A stretch of DNA of 44,448 nt from CAZRVH01 sp964603635 (GCA_964603635.1 CAZRVH010000008.1:1-44448); one strand, 5' to 3'; counted from the first letter of the stretch, positions 29,311 through 38,229 are shown. The notes: a model not told the origin generated them from the sequence alone. Made by a program: numbers and translations.

Positions 29311-30954
29311 ATGGCAAAGCAGATTCTCACCGGCGACAAAGCGCGCCAAAAAGTACTCGACGGAGTGTCCAAACTCGCGAAAGCGGTCAGCGCGACCATG
29401 GGACCCAAGGGTCGCAACGTCGTGATGGAACGCAAGTTCGGCGTGCCGGTCGTTACCAAGGACGGCGTAACCGTCGCGAAGGAAATCGAATTGGATGATC
29501 CGTTCGAGAACATGGGCGCCCAGCTCGTGAAGGAAGCCGCGACGAGGACCAACGACGCCGCCGGAGATGGAACGACCACCGCCACCGTCCTCGCGCACGC
29601 GATGATGGAGGAAGGCATGAAGCACCTGACGTCCGGCTGCAATCCCATCCTCATCAAGAAAGGCATGGAAATGGCGGCCGATACGGTGACTGCGTTCCTC
29701 GGCGAACTGAAGAAGGATGTCTCCAAGAAGGCCGAATACGCCGCCGTCGCCACCATCTCCGCCCAGGACAGCGAAATCGGCGAGGCCATCGCGGACGTCA
29801 TCGCCGAAATCGGCAGCGACGGGGTCGTGACGGTGGAAGCCGGACAGACGCTGGGACTGGAAAAGGAAATCGTCGAAGGCATGCAGTTCGACAACGGATA
29901 CATCTCCGCATACTTCGTCACCGATCCGTCCCGCATGGAAGCCGTCTTCGAGCGCGCTTCCATCCTCATCACGGACCGCAAGATCACTTCGATCCAAGAA
30001 ATCCTTCCGATCCTCGAGGGGCTGGCCCAGAAGGGAAAGAAAGAAATCGTGATCATCGCCGAAAGCGTGGAAGGCGAGGCCTTGCCGACGTTGGTCCTCA
30101 ACAAGATCCGCGGAACGTTCAGCGCGCTGGCGGTGAAAGCCCCCGCGTTCGGAGAGCGCCGCAAGGAAATCCTGAAAGACATCGCCGCGCTCACGGGCGG
30201 ACGCCTTATCTCCGAGGAAGTCGGCTTGAAGTTGGAGAACGCGACGGTGGATGACCTCGGTACGGCTCGACGCGTGGTCGCCACGAAGGACACGACACAG
30301 ATCGTGGGAGGTGGCGGCAAGAAGAGCGACATCGAGATGCGTATCAACGATATCAAGGCGCAGGTGGAACAGACGAAGAGCGACTTTGATCGCGACAAGC
30401 TCATGGAACGCCTCGCGAAACTGACAAAAGGCGTGGCCGTCCTGAAGGTGGGTGCCGCGACGGAGGTGGAACAGAAAGAAAAACAGCACCGCGTCGAGGA
30501 TGCCTTGTCTGCCACCCGTGCCGCGGCTGAGGAAGGAATCGTACCGGGAGGCGGAACAGCCTACATCCGCGCCCTGTCCACGCTGGAGAAATTGCATGCG
30601 TCCACGAAGGACAAGGACGAGAAGATCGGCATCCAGATCGTCATGAACTCGCTCACGGCCCCCATGAAGAACATCGCGGAGAACGCGGGAGTCGCCGGAG
30701 ACGTGGTGGTCTCCAAGGTGAAGGAATCCAAGGACGCGATGGGCTACAACGCGCTCACGGGAGAATACGAAGACTTGGTGAAGGCGATGGTCATCGATCC
30801 CAAGAAGGTCACGCGCTCCGCGTTGGAGAACGCCGTGTCCGTCGCGGCGATGTTCCTCACGCTGGAAGTGGCCGTCACCGATATCCCGAAGAAGGAAGAG
30901 CCGGCGATGCCGGGAGGCGGAGGCGGCATGGGTGACATGGGAGGAATGTTCTAA
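29311..30954 (+). CDS. groEL: Chaperonin GroEL
   Basis: 547 residues, the normal length. It shows the nucleotide-binding blocks VSATMGPKGRNVVME, NDAAGDGTTTATVLA and VPGGGTAYIRAL, an apical domain around residues 190-375, and the Gly/Met tail ending GGMGDMGGMF. It folds cytosolic proteins with GroES. The start lacks a Shine-Dalgarno site (CTAACCCTACCCCAACCACACT before the ATG). A strong terminator follows 12 bases after the stop. Confidence 0.98.
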   Translation: MAKQILTGDKARQKVLDGVSKLAKAVSATMGPKGRNVVMERKFGVPVVTKDGVTVAKEIELDDPFENMGAQLVKEAATRTNDAAGDGTTTATVLAHAMMEEGMKHLTSGCNPILIKKGMEMAADTVTAFLGELKKDVSKKAEYAAVATISAQDSEIGEAIADVIAEIGSDGVVTVEAGQTLGLEKEIVEGMQFDNGYISAYFVTDPSRMEAVFERASILITDRKITSIQEILPILEGLAQKGKKEIVIIAESVEGEALPTLVLNKIRGTFSALAVKAPAFGERRKEILKDIAALTGGRLISEEVGLKLENATVDDLGTARRVVATKDTTQIVGGGGKKSDIEMRINDIKAQVEQTKSDFDRDKLMERLAKLTKGVAVLKVGAATEVEQKEKQHRVEDALSATRAAAEEGIVPGGGTAYIRALSTLEKLHASTKDKDEKIGIQIVMNSLTAPMKNIAENAGVAGDVVVSKVKESKDAMGYNALTGEYEDLVKAMVIDPKKVTRSALENAVSVAAMFLTLEVAVTDIPKKEEPAMPGGGGGMGDMGGMF

Positions 30955-30966
30955 GAAGACTATGAA

Positions 30967-30996
30967 AAGGCCTCGGAGAAATCCGGGGCCTTTTTA
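30967..30996 (+). terminator. groESL terminator
   Basis: AAGGCCTCGGA, GAAA tetraloop, TCCGGGGCCTT (one mismatched position) followed by a T-run. Confidence 0.92.
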
Positions 30997-31051
30997 ATAA
31001 CCGCCCAGCCCCGAAGGAGCTGAGCGGTGAAGGCACATGATACGAGACGGT

Positions 31052-31426
31052 TTACTGGTTGTCGGGATTCATCAAGCCGTCTTGGACGTAAATTTGCTGC
31101 TGCAACAGGGCAATTCCGGCGGCGTCGCGTACGATATTCGCAGACGCAATGACGACAATGTGATCGTTCATCACATACGTCGCGAAGTAGCCACACCGGT
31201 CGCGAAGATGCTCCACGACGAGCTCGATCACGCGCGGAGCGACGACATTCGGGGAATACGGATACACATTTCCGAGTCCGCTTCCCATGAACGACTGAAT
31301 GTCGAGAAGAACCTGGGCGGCAAGATGCATTTCCAGGGCTCCCGGCTCGTACTCGGGGCCGAGATTGCCGCCTCGCATCGTTTCGGGACTGAAAGTCGGC
31401 AGAAACCACTCGTTCATTGAAACCAC
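31052..31426 (-). CDS. Unknown 124-residue protein
   Basis: Starts at GTG 31426, chosen because a perfect GGAGGT lies six bases upstream; an ATG three codons later is the alternative. No signal peptide. It has a Pro/Gly-rich N-terminus (FLPTFSPETMRGGNLGPEYEPG), then mixed alpha/beta structure with VVAPRVIELVVEHLRDRCGYFATYVMNDHIVVIASANIVRDAAG. The last block looks like a strand-helix core of a small soluble fold. No family recognised. It shares the Shine-Dalgarno style with the next two small genes. Confidence 0.65.
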   Translation of the reverse strand: MVSMNEWFLPTFSPETMRGGNLGPEYEPGALEMHLAAQVLLDIQSFMGSGLGNVYPYSPNVVAPRVIELVVEHLRDRCGYFATYVMNDHIVVIASANIVRDAAGIALLQQQIYVQDGLMNPDNQ

Positions 31427-31518
31427 GTTCGTACCTCCATGATAAAGAGCATGCTGTCTATCCGGACCTTCCAGAAGACCTCACTATTTTGAACCTCTTT
31501 TGCCATTCGTCAATAACG

Positions 31519-31552
31519 AAAAAACGCTCCACACTTTTGACGATGTGGAGCG
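31519..31552 (-). terminator. Terminator of the 31577-31912 gene
   Basis: On the minus strand, CGCTCCACA, ten-base loop, TGTGGAGCG, then six T. It lies just downstream of the minus-strand gene ending at 31577. Confidence 0.9.
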
Positions 31553-31576
31553 ATGGAATCATGACGAGAAAACGAA

Positions 31577-31912
31577 TTAGGCGGCCATTTCGGGCTCATG
31601 GGACGCAGAGGACTCGGCTTGTGGGCAAGCGTATGCCGGAATGGTGACCGTGATGATCCGCTCGTCTACGGATGCCTCAGGCCATGCCTGGCGAATATAG
31701 ACGATTGCTAGCTGGAGATCGTCGTCGTACGCATGCCCGCGGAAATCCGCGCTGATCACCGACGGTCTCTTGCCGTCGATGTTTAAGAATGAGCGCTGCA
31801 GCGTGAGGTTGAATCCGTCGATGATTCCGTTCACGATCGCATCGGCGATAGTGAGGGGTGATCGACGGGGGTATCGATTGCATTTCAAATCTTCCAAGGT
31901 CAGTACGTACAT
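31577..31912 (-). CDS. Unknown 111-residue protein
   Basis: Starts at the ATG at 31912 (MYVLTLEDLKC) with AAAGGA seven bases upstream; a longer frame has no support. Soluble, mixed alpha/beta: TIADAIVNGIIDGFNLTLQ, then a strand pair (RPSVISADFRGHAYDDDLQLAIVYIR) and VDERIITVTIPAYACP, ending in an acidic Ser/Glu/Ala tail. No family recognised. It has its own terminator and is divergent from the 32138 gene. Confidence 0.65.
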   Translation of the reverse strand: MYVLTLEDLKCNRYPRRSPLTIADAIVNGIIDGFNLTLQRSFLNIDGKRPSVISADFRGHAYDDDLQLAIVYIRQAWPEASVDERIITVTIPAYACPQAESSASHEPEMAA

Positions 31913-32123
31913 GGTCGAATCCTTTACATCATGATTCCGGTGATGCGAATGATCTGAAGGACATCCTTTCAGACGCAAACACTCTGTCGATTCGCAGAAA
32001 AGAAGTCAAAGGCGCTCGTATACAAGGGTTGTACTTTGTTTAACACAACCTCATTCTAGGCATTGACTTTTTCCTTGTAGAAGCAATGAATAGGTGAGTC
32101 GGTCATTTTCATCCCTTTTCCTA

Positions 32124-32133
32124 AGGAAGGAGT
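32124..32133 (+). promoter_or_regulatory. Strong Shine-Dalgarno site
   Basis: AAGGAAGGAG sits a few bases before the ATG at 32138. This is notable because most genes in the window have no such site. Confidence 0.75.
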
Positions 32134-32137
32134 ACCC

Positions 32138-32422
32138 ATGAATGCCCTTGCTTGGATCAGCTTGTGCCTGCTACCGATTGCCTACTCCTACAAGAAAAAC
32201 ATGAAGGCATCGCAGTTGCTCGCCACCGTGTCCATCATGACGTTCATTATCGCCAATACGTTGGACTCAGCCTTGAAAGATCCATCAGAACGACGGGTGA
32301 TGTGCGCGGCGATCATCATCCTGATCATCTCGATGACGGCCTATGCGACTATGATGCGGTTCCGATGGAATCCCTCGTTCCGTTACAAAGGATGCACGTT
32401 CACTCTTACCCACTCTGAATAA
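32138..32422 (+). CDS. Small three-helix membrane protein
   Basis: 94 residues with hydrophobic segments at about 2-17, 26-44 and 55-73 (AAIIILIISMTAYATMM) and a basic, aromatic end. No family recognised. It has the best Shine-Dalgarno site in the window and a strong terminator 21 bases after the stop. It forms, with the two preceding minus-strand genes, a patch of unknown small genes that looks different from the leaderless neighbours. Confidence 0.65.
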   Translation: MNALAWISLCLLPIAYSYKKNMKASQLLATVSIMTFIIANTLDSALKDPSERRVMCAAIIILIISMTAYATMMRFRWNPSFRYKGCTFTLTHSE

Positions 32423-32442
32423 AGGCGACGATAACCGACACG

Positions 32443-32474
32443 GAAGGGAGGCCCGCGGGCCGCCCTTCTTTTTT
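32443..32474 (+). terminator. Terminator after the small membrane protein
   Basis: GAAGGG-A-GGCC, CGCG loop region, GGCC-G-CCCTTC, then six T. Confidence 0.9.
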
Positions 32475-32476
32475 GC

Positions 32477-32505
32477 TTGAACGCGCAAAATATTGGCCTT
32501 ACTCT
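32477..32505 (+). promoter_or_regulatory. Promoter of leaderless 32515 gene
   Basis: TTGAAC (32477-32482), 17-base spacer, TACTCT (32500-32505), nine bases before the ATG. The transcript would start two or three bases before the start codon. Confidence 0.7.
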
Positions 32506-32514
32506 GTTTCTCCT

Positions 32515-32973
32515 ATGGCGATGAACATCCATGTCCTCAGCGAAATACCCAGTATTCTTATGGGAAATGAAGCAAGCGTCCTGGAAGACCTTCTCGAACG
32601 GCAATACGGAAAATTCATTCTCTCGAAGGAAAAAGTTCCGAGACTCGTTCTCTTTCCCTTCTATTGCAAAGACATCGACATCGTTCGGTTGAAATTAAAC
32701 GATTTGGAAATCGCCGAGTTCCAGGGCGCAGGTAAATTGCGTATTTCGAGAATCGGTATTCCGTTGTATCCGAATGACATCGAAATGGACTTTGGCTCCG
32801 ATACCTTCCTTGAAGCCTTCGGTGCCGATCGCCCTCATAATGATACGGTCGTGAATGAACTGTTAGCCGAAAGCGTGCGATTGATCGCCGACGTCCTGAC
32901 ATCCGTCCAACAACGACGCATGGACAACGACGCATGGAAAGCACGGAGAACCATTCGCACGGCCTCAATATAA
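32515..32973 (+). CDS. Unknown 152-residue protein
   Basis: Soluble, no signal. Landmarks are a helical N-terminal third (MGNEASVLEDLLERQYGKFI), a basic/hydrophobic strand (VPRLVLFPFYCKDIDIVRLKL), a GAGKLRISRIGIPLYPNDIEMDFGS middle, and a long C-terminal helix with several Arg. No family recognised. The ATG is fixed by the promoter just upstream. It is 17 bases before tmk, which carries its own -10 box inside the end of this gene's spacer. Confidence 0.68.
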   Translation: MAMNIHVLSEIPSILMGNEASVLEDLLERQYGKFILSKEKVPRLVLFPFYCKDIDIVRLKLNDLEIAEFQGAGKLRISRIGIPLYPNDIEMDFGSDTFLEAFGADRPHNDTVVNELLAESVRLIADVLTSVQQRRMDNDAWKARRTIRTASI

Positions 32974-32976
32974 CGC

Positions 32977-32982
32977 TATCAT
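32977..32982 (+). promoter_or_regulatory. -10 box of leaderless tmk
   Basis: TATCAT ends eight bases before the ATG at 32991. Confidence 0.45.
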
Positions 32983-32990
32983 GCCGCCAT

Positions 32991-33680
32991 ATGCATAACG
33001 GAGTCTTCATCGTCCTGGAAGGACCAGACGGCAGCGGCACCACGAGCCAGAGCAAGCTGCTGGCGGAACGTTTGCAGAAAGAAGGACATGACGTACTGCT
33101 CACCGCCGAGCCGACCACCGGTCCCGTCGGTGTGTTCATCCGTCATCAATTGTCAGTATCCGGTAACAGCGTCACGGCCGGCGCGTTGCAACTCCTCTTC
33201 ACCGCGGACCGTGCATGGCACGTGGACACCGTTATCGAACCCGCCTTGAAGGAAGGAAAGGTCGTGGTGTGCGAACGGTATGGGATTTCCACCGTGATTT
33301 ACGGAGATGCGACGGGATTGGATGGAAAGTGGCTGGAGGCGGCGAATGACAAGTTCCTGAAGCCCGACCTCCTCATCGTCACGCTGCCCCGCTTCGAACT
33401 GGCCATCGAACGCATCAACAAGCGCAAGGAAAAAGACATCATGGAGGAGAAAGTGGAACTCCAGCGACGCATCCACGACTTGTATCGCGCATATGCAGCG
33501 GCCCATCCGGAGTGTCCGCTGATCGATACGTCCGGGACGCTGGAAGAATCGGCCGAGCAGATCCACCGCGTCGTAAGCGAAGCAATCTCGCGAAAGAAGT
33601 CTTTTTCGAATCATTTGAAAAAAATCGCCAGGAACCTTGCGCATTCCATCCAAAATGCCAAAACCGGCGTAGCCCGATAA
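32991..33680 (+). CDS. tmk: Thymidylate kinase
   Basis: 229 residues. It phosphorylates dTMP to dTDP. The P-loop region is EGPDGSGTTSQ; a TAEPTTGPVGVFIR block, the DR motif in FTADRAWHV and the CERYGISTVIYGDATGLD block identify dTMP kinase. At the P-loop Lys position there is Thr17; I recall G-x-G-T-T variants in some bacterial thymidylate kinases but cannot check it here. The C-terminus extends ~20 basic residues past the usual end. The start at 32991 is preferred over upstream in-frame codons on family grounds. Confidence 0.92.
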   Translation: MHNGVFIVLEGPDGSGTTSQSKLLAERLQKEGHDVLLTAEPTTGPVGVFIRHQLSVSGNSVTAGALQLLFTADRAWHVDTVIEPALKEGKVVVCERYGISTVIYGDATGLDGKWLEAANDKFLKPDLLIVTLPRFELAIERINKRKEKDIMEEKVELQRRIHDLYRAYAAAHPECPLIDTSGTLEESAEQIHRVVSEAISRKKSFSNHLKKIARNLAHSIQNAKTGVAR

Positions 33681-33692
33681 GGGGCATTCGTC

Positions 33693-33698
33693 TACACT
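33693..33698 (+). promoter_or_regulatory. -10 box of leaderless folD
   Basis: TACACT ends six bases before the ATG at 33705. Confidence 0.6.
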
Positions 33699-33704
33699 CA
33701 ACCC

Positions 33705-34562
33705 ATGGCGACGATCCTGAGTGGCAAAGAACCGGCGAACGCGATCCTGGCATCCGTAAAGGATGACATCAAAAAGCTTGACCCCAAGCTGGTGGTCGTG
33801 CAGGTGGGACGCGATCCGGCTTCCGACAGCTACATCCGCAAGAAACTGGAAAGCTGCGCCGCCGTCGGCATGCGAAGCGAACACTGCGCTTTCGACAACG
33901 ACGTGACATTCGAAGAGCTGCTGGCCAAGATCCAATCATTGAACGCGGATGCGGACGTCACCGGATTCATCATCCAGCTTCCGCTGCCGAAACACCTGGA
34001 GGAAAAACAACCGCAACTTTTCCGCGCGATCGACCCGTATAAAGACATCGACGGTTTCACGGCCTACAACCTGGGAAAGGCCCTCATCTCCACCGAGTTC
34101 GAACATCTCCCGCCCGCCACGCCCGCGGGAGTCATCGAAATGCTGAAGTTCTACGATATTTCCGTGGAATCCAAGCACGTCGTGGTCATCGGGCAGAGCA
34201 ACATCGTGGGCAAGCCGATCAGCGTGATGATTATGAACCGGGGCGCCACCGTGACGATGTGCCATGCCGCCACGAAGGATCTTTCGCACTACACGAAACA
34301 AGCCGACATTCTCATTAGCGCGGTGGGCAAGAACGGCATGATCACCGCCGACATGGTGAAAAACGGCGCCGTATTGATCGACATCGGCATGTCGCGCCAC
34401 GCGGACGGGCATATGTCCGGTGACATGGACTACGCGAACCTGCTCGACAAAGCATCGGCGATCACGCCTGTTCCGGGCGGAGTGGGCCCCATGACCGTCG
34501 CGTGCCTCATCAAAAACTGCGTCATCGCGAAGAAAAGGCAGATGGCGAAGAATGGAACATGA
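33705..34562 (+). CDS. folD: Methylene-THF dehydrogenase / methenyl-THF cyclohydrolase FolD
   Basis: 285 residues, the normal length. It interconverts 5,10-methylene-, methenyl- and 10-formyl-tetrahydrofolate with NADP. VGRDPASDSYIRKK carries the catalytic Tyr and Lys, GFIIQLPLPKHL and KDIDGF line the folate site, VVIGQSNIVGKPISVMIMNRGATVT binds the cofactor, and ITPVPGGVGPMTVA closes the family signature. It ends directly against the convergent 34563 gene. Likely leaderless. Confidence 0.97.
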   Translation: MATILSGKEPANAILASVKDDIKKLDPKLVVVQVGRDPASDSYIRKKLESCAAVGMRSEHCAFDNDVTFEELLAKIQSLNADADVTGFIIQLPLPKHLEEKQPQLFRAIDPYKDIDGFTAYNLGKALISTEFEHLPPATPAGVIEMLKFYDISVESKHVVVIGQSNIVGKPISVMIMNRGATVTMCHAATKDLSHYTKQADILISAVGKNGMITADMVKNGAVLIDIGMSRHADGHMSGDMDYANLLDKASAITPVPGGVGPMTVACLIKNCVIAKKRQMAKNGT

Positions 34563-35045
34563 TCAGCAAGTGACCGCTTTTGTTTCTTCAAGAACGTGCC
34601 GCACCTTGCGCACGATTTGTTGCAGAAAACTTCTTTGAGCCCTGCTTAAATGCCCGCCATCGTTCATGTGAAAATATGTTCGATTATGAACCTCGGCCAT
34701 CAGGTTGAGTAGTTCGTCGTGTGTCGCGCCATCGATGATCAACTGACGTTGGAGCTTGTTTCTATCCCCATCCAACAGCAACAACCTCGTGAGGTTGAGT
34801 TTTGAAGGAGGCAAAGGCTTCAATGGAATCGGCTGATCCAGATCCAAGCCGATTTCCAATTTCTCAAGAGGCTGTCTAATACCGATGCCCAGGTCTTCGA
34901 TACGATCGGCAGGCCCCGCTGTCAAAGCGACCATCGCAACGGGGTGGTCCACTGTCGCAACTGCCGAAATCAACTGCGGATGGACCGTCTCAATCACGGT
35001 CTCAGGTTGCGGAGGTTCATCCAAAACTACTGAAAGGGTGTTCAT
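34563..35045 (-). CDS. Unknown 160-residue protein
   Basis: From the ATG at 35045. The N-terminal half is Pro-rich and acidic with few clear motifs (LDEPPQPETVIETVHPQL). The C-terminal part has LNLTRLLLLDGDRNKLQRQLIIDGATHDELLNLMAEVHNR, probably helices, and ends in a basic helix (RAQRSFLQQIVRKVRHVLEE). No signal or membrane segment; no family recognised. TAGCAT lies 11 bases before the ATG with TTGCGT 16 bases further up, a fair promoter. It is convergent with folD, with no space between the stops. Confidence 0.6.
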   Translation of the reverse strand: MNTLSVVLDEPPQPETVIETVHPQLISAVATVDHPVAMVALTAGPADRIEDLGIGIRQPLEKLEIGLDLDQPIPLKPLPPSKLNLTRLLLLDGDRNKLQRQLIIDGATHDELLNLMAEVHNRTYFHMNDGGHLSRAQRSFLQQIVRKVRHVLEETKAVTC

Positions 35046-35196
35046 AGAACGGAGAGATGCTACCCCTCCGGCACTGCTACGCAAGCGCCTTGCGCACTCT
35101 AAAAGACTTGTTTTTATAGGATACTCAGAAGCTTGCTTGGGATGGGTTATACATCATTCCCCTCTTTCGCATGTTGTATACAATATTTGTACAATC

Positions 35197-36258
35197 TCAG
35201 ATTTTCACATCTGCAAGCCGTTTTTCCAGGTCAGCCGCCTTTAAAGCATCGATAATAGGCCCTATTGCGCCTTCCATGATTCCCGGAAGGTTATGAAAAC
35301 TAGCCCCGATGCGGTGATCCGTCAGGCGATCCTGGGGGAAGTTATAGGTGCGGATTTTCTCGCTTCTGTCCCCGCTTCCCACCTGGGACGAACGCAAGTC
35401 ACCGCTCTCCTTCGCGCGGCGCTCCGCTTCCGCCGCGTAGAGGCGCGTACGCAAGAGTTCCATGGCCCTCGCGCGGTTCTTCAGCTGGCTGCGCTCCGTT
35501 TGGCACGCAACGGCCAGCCCGGTTGGGATATGCGTAATACGCACGGCGGATTCGGTCTTGTTCACGTGCTGGCCGCCGGCTCCCCCCGCCCGGAACGTAT
35601 CGATACGCAGGTCCTCGTTGCGGATCGTGAAATCCATTTCCTCCGCCTCGGGCAACACGGCCACGGTCGCGGCGGACGTGTGGACGCGGCCTTTGTTTTC
35701 CGTCTCAGGAATACGCTGTACGCGGTGCACGCCGCCTTCGAATTTCAAGTCGCCGAAAACACCCGCCCCCTCGATGCGCACCACCGCTTCCTTGATGCCG
35801 CCGGTGTCGCTGTCCGCCTTGTCGATAAGTTCCGCGGTCCATCCCCTGCCTTCCGCATAGCGCAGATACATACGCAGAAGCTCGGCCGCGAAGAGCGATG
35901 CCTCCTCGCCTCCGGTGCCCGCGCGCACCTCGATCACCGCGTTACGTTCGTCCATGGGATCCTTCGGCACGAGGAACGACCGCATGTCCTCTTCCAACTG
36001 GGGGATCACCTCCTTCATCTTCCTAATCTCTTCTTCCGCCATCATTTTTAATTCCAAGTCCATCAGCAACGCTTCGGAATCCCTGATGGCTCGCTGTGCT
36101 TCCTGGTACTTGTGCAATTTGTTCACCAACGGCTCCAGGTACGCGGAACGCTTGCCGAGGCGCGCGACTTCCGACGGCTTGTCGAAGATGGAGGGATCCT
36201 GCAATTGACGCTGGATGTCCGCGTACTCGTCCGCCAATGCTTTGAGTGCCTCGATCAT
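35197..36258 (-). CDS. prfA: Peptide chain release factor 1
   Basis: 353 residues. It releases peptides at UAA and UAG. The GGQ loop is at 228-230 (RAGGAGGQHVNKTESAVR), and the N-terminal RAGTGGEEASLFAAEL and the C-terminal SEKIRTYNFPQDRLTDHRIG are typical of RF1. The start MIEALKALADEY at 36258 is chosen over a longer frame; minus-strand TATCAC lies eight bases upstream. The spacing to 34563 includes an AT-rich stretch (35160-35195) with TTGTATACAATATTTGTACAA-like partial dyads. Confidence 0.96.
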   Translation of the reverse strand: MIEALKALADEYADIQRQLQDPSIFDKPSEVARLGKRSAYLEPLVNKLHKYQEAQRAIRDSEALLMDLELKMMAEEEIRKMKEVIPQLEEDMRSFLVPKDPMDERNAVIEVRAGTGGEEASLFAAELLRMYLRYAEGRGWTAELIDKADSDTGGIKEAVVRIEGAGVFGDLKFEGGVHRVQRIPETENKGRVHTSAATVAVLPEAEEMDFTIRNEDLRIDTFRAGGAGGQHVNKTESAVRITHIPTGLAVACQTERSQLKNRARAMELLRTRLYAAEAERRAKESGDLRSSQVGSGDRSEKIRTYNFPQDRLTDHRIGASFHNLPGIMEGAIGPIIDALKAADLEKRLADVKI

Positions 36259-36356
36259 GGGGCTAAGTGATAGCTTATAGGGTATAGGAAATACTGCGTT
36301 GATTAAATACGTGATGCAGACTATCACCTAAAACCAATAACCTAAAATAGCCAATC

Positions 36357-36935
36357 CTACATCACGGGCAGTATCGGCTCGCGGCCATCCGGGATTTCGC
36401 TTGCGGGAACCTCGGGGCCGAGCACGACCCCCTTCAGGACCGCCATGCAGGATGGGGAAACCGAAGCATTCACGAACAAACGATGTGCATTGCGTGCGCT
36501 TTCAAATTCGCGGCCCAGGTTTTCTTCCACGAAATACTGCGAAAGATCGGGGAAGATAAGCGTCACGGGTTGCCCGACTTCGTAGAATGACCATTGGTTG
36601 ACGCCGCGCAGACACACCTGCCCTTCCTTCAACGAGGGCTGCGTGCGCGATACGGACACGCGCTCATACACGTCCCCTTTTTTCTCTAGTACGACGAATG
36701 CGGAAGGGGCCAATTCGTTCTTTTCATCCGCGAGTTGCGCAAACGGGATGTTGGCGCCGACTTCGTACCCCAGGATGAGGTAGTCCCCCCGGAACACGGA
36801 ACGCGGATCGATCGGAAGGGTACGCAGCGTTATGTCCGTTCCTGCGGATGTCAGCAGTACGTAGGGCACGAAGAGGCCGAAGATGGCGAGGAGTTCGAAG
36901 AGAATGCCGACGAGGAATCCGGTGCGACGTCTCAT
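36357..36935 (-). CDS. GDYXXLXY-domain protein
   Basis: 192 residues with one N-terminal membrane segment (about 7-29). The signature R-G-D-Y-L-I-L-G-Y at about 49-57 identifies the GDYXXLXY family. Two Cys and an Arg/Glu-rich later part follow. The function of the family is not known; members are typically encoded next to DUF2157/DUF4401 membrane proteins, as here. The ATG overlaps the TGA of the upstream gene (ATGA), so the two are translationally coupled. Confidence 0.9.
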   Translation of the reverse strand: MRRRTGFLVGILFELLAIFGLFVPYVLLTSAGTDITLRTLPIDPRSVFRGDYLILGYEVGANIPFAQLADEKNELAPSAFVVLEKKGDVYERVSVSRTQPSLKEGQVCLRGVNQWSFYEVGQPVTLIFPDLSQYFVEENLGREFESARNAHRLFVNASVSPSCMAVLKGVVLGPEVPASEIPDGREPILPVM

Positions 36936-38137
36936 GATTTTGAAATGGAAGTGACAAGCTTGCGGCGCTGCTTCTCAAGGACGGCGCTGAGTACGAGAAT
37001 CAAAACGCCTCCGATGATAAAGAAGACCGAACGATCAAGGAGTTGAAACGCCCACGTGAAATACTGGATGAAGATGGCGAAAGCCAATCCGATGATGCCC
37101 ATGTTTATGTACCCCGGGAGACGCAGCATGGTGCCGTACCAGATCACCGTCATGAGGAGAACGAATGAGAGAATCACATGCACGACGTACAAGCCCGACA
37201 CCATGGGCGGAGAATCCATGTAAGACACTTCGAATCCCATCATTTGGGGGACGTGGGCGATACTGTAGAGATAGACGAGATATGCACCCAAAGCTCCGAT
37301 CGCATAGCGCCCCTGCGACGTTTTGAATTTTCCTTTGATAATGGCGCCGATCGCCAGGAATACCGCAACCGCGATGGTGATGACGGCGATGCGGTCGAAC
37401 GTAAGGTCAAAGATCGGGAAGAAGACTTCCTTATCGACGGTGGAAACGACTACCGAAAAAAGAACGAGGAAGATGCCCCAATGGAACAAGGTCGATTCTC
37501 CAAAATGCATGTGTTTGTGCGAACGGTGCAGCACCGCGAGAGACGTAAGTCCGAGTCCGATCACCGGCAGGAGGCTGAGGATGTTCGCGCGCTCATCGAA
37601 GAGGAAATCAAACTCGGAGAAACCCAAGGCCACTTCGGTACGAAGCCATCCGAGGAAGAATATGAAGAGCGGAACGGAAAGCCACAGGTGCAGTTTGGAT
37701 TCCAGAACATACGCGAAGAATGCGGCACCCAGGAACCAGAGCAGCATCCCCCACCAAAAATTCAAAGGCAGGTTGTAGATCTGCCCGATGAGGAAAATGC
37801 TCGCTCCGAACACGAATACGTTGACGAAAAGAAGGGCGAGCCCCGTCCTCTCGTACATTTTCTTTTCGTACGTGTAGTAATATCCAACGCCTCCGGTTGC
37901 CAACATGGCAATCATGAGGAGGATGACCTTGAAGAAAGGCGTGATGAAACTCCAATTGCTCGCGACGAAGAGAATGACGCCGAGCCCCACGAGCACCGCT
38001 CCAAGCGCGGAAAAGATGCGGATGGCATGGTTTGAATCCGCTTCAGGCAATGATTCGCGCAACTCCTCGACCTTCTTTTTCGTAAGGTGTCCCCCCTTCT
38101 CCCAATGTTCCAATGCCTGATAGACAGATAGTGCCAT
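36932..38137 (-). CDS. DUF2157 membrane protein
   Basis: 401 residues. A soluble N-terminal helical part (about 1-45, ALEHWEKGGHLTKKKVEEL) is followed by about twelve membrane segments, starting with IFSALGAVLVGLGVILFVASNW, the family opening. Function unknown. The start at 38137 is fixed by the minus-strand TATAGT six bases upstream. It forms a two-gene operon with the GDYXXLXY gene. Confidence 0.88.
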   Translation of the reverse strand: MALSVYQALEHWEKGGHLTKKKVEELRESLPEADSNHAIRIFSALGAVLVGLGVILFVASNWSFITPFFKVILLMIAMLATGGVGYYYTYEKKMYERTGLALLFVNVFVFGASIFLIGQIYNLPLNFWWGMLLWFLGAAFFAYVLESKLHLWLSVPLFIFFLGWLRTEVALGFSEFDFLFDERANILSLLPVIGLGLTSLAVLHRSHKHMHFGESTLFHWGIFLVLFSVVVSTVDKEVFFPIFDLTFDRIAVITIAVAVFLAIGAIIKGKFKTSQGRYAIGALGAYLVYLYSIAHVPQMMGFEVSYMDSPPMVSGLYVVHVILSFVLLMTVIWYGTMLRLPGYINMGIIGLAFAIFIQYFTWAFQLLDRSVFFIIGGVLILVLSAVLEKQRRKLVTSISKS

Positions 38138-38143
38138 AACGGG

Positions 38144-38149
38144 ACTATA
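38144..38149 (-). promoter_or_regulatory. -10 box of leaderless DUF2157 gene
   Basis: TATAGT on the minus strand, six bases before the start codon at 38137. Confidence 0.6.
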
Positions 38150-38229
38150 GGATTCTTGCCTATATTTGTCGACAATAAACGAAGTAAAATTAGCTTGTAG
38201 CTTCGTTCGCTTCATGAGAAATAGACCAT

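Noticed and set aside
28894..30597. Long minus-strand frames opposite groESL (also 29295-30515)
   Set aside because: They are the antisense of groES/groEL, made open by GC-rich codon use; they have no family features and lack a start signal.
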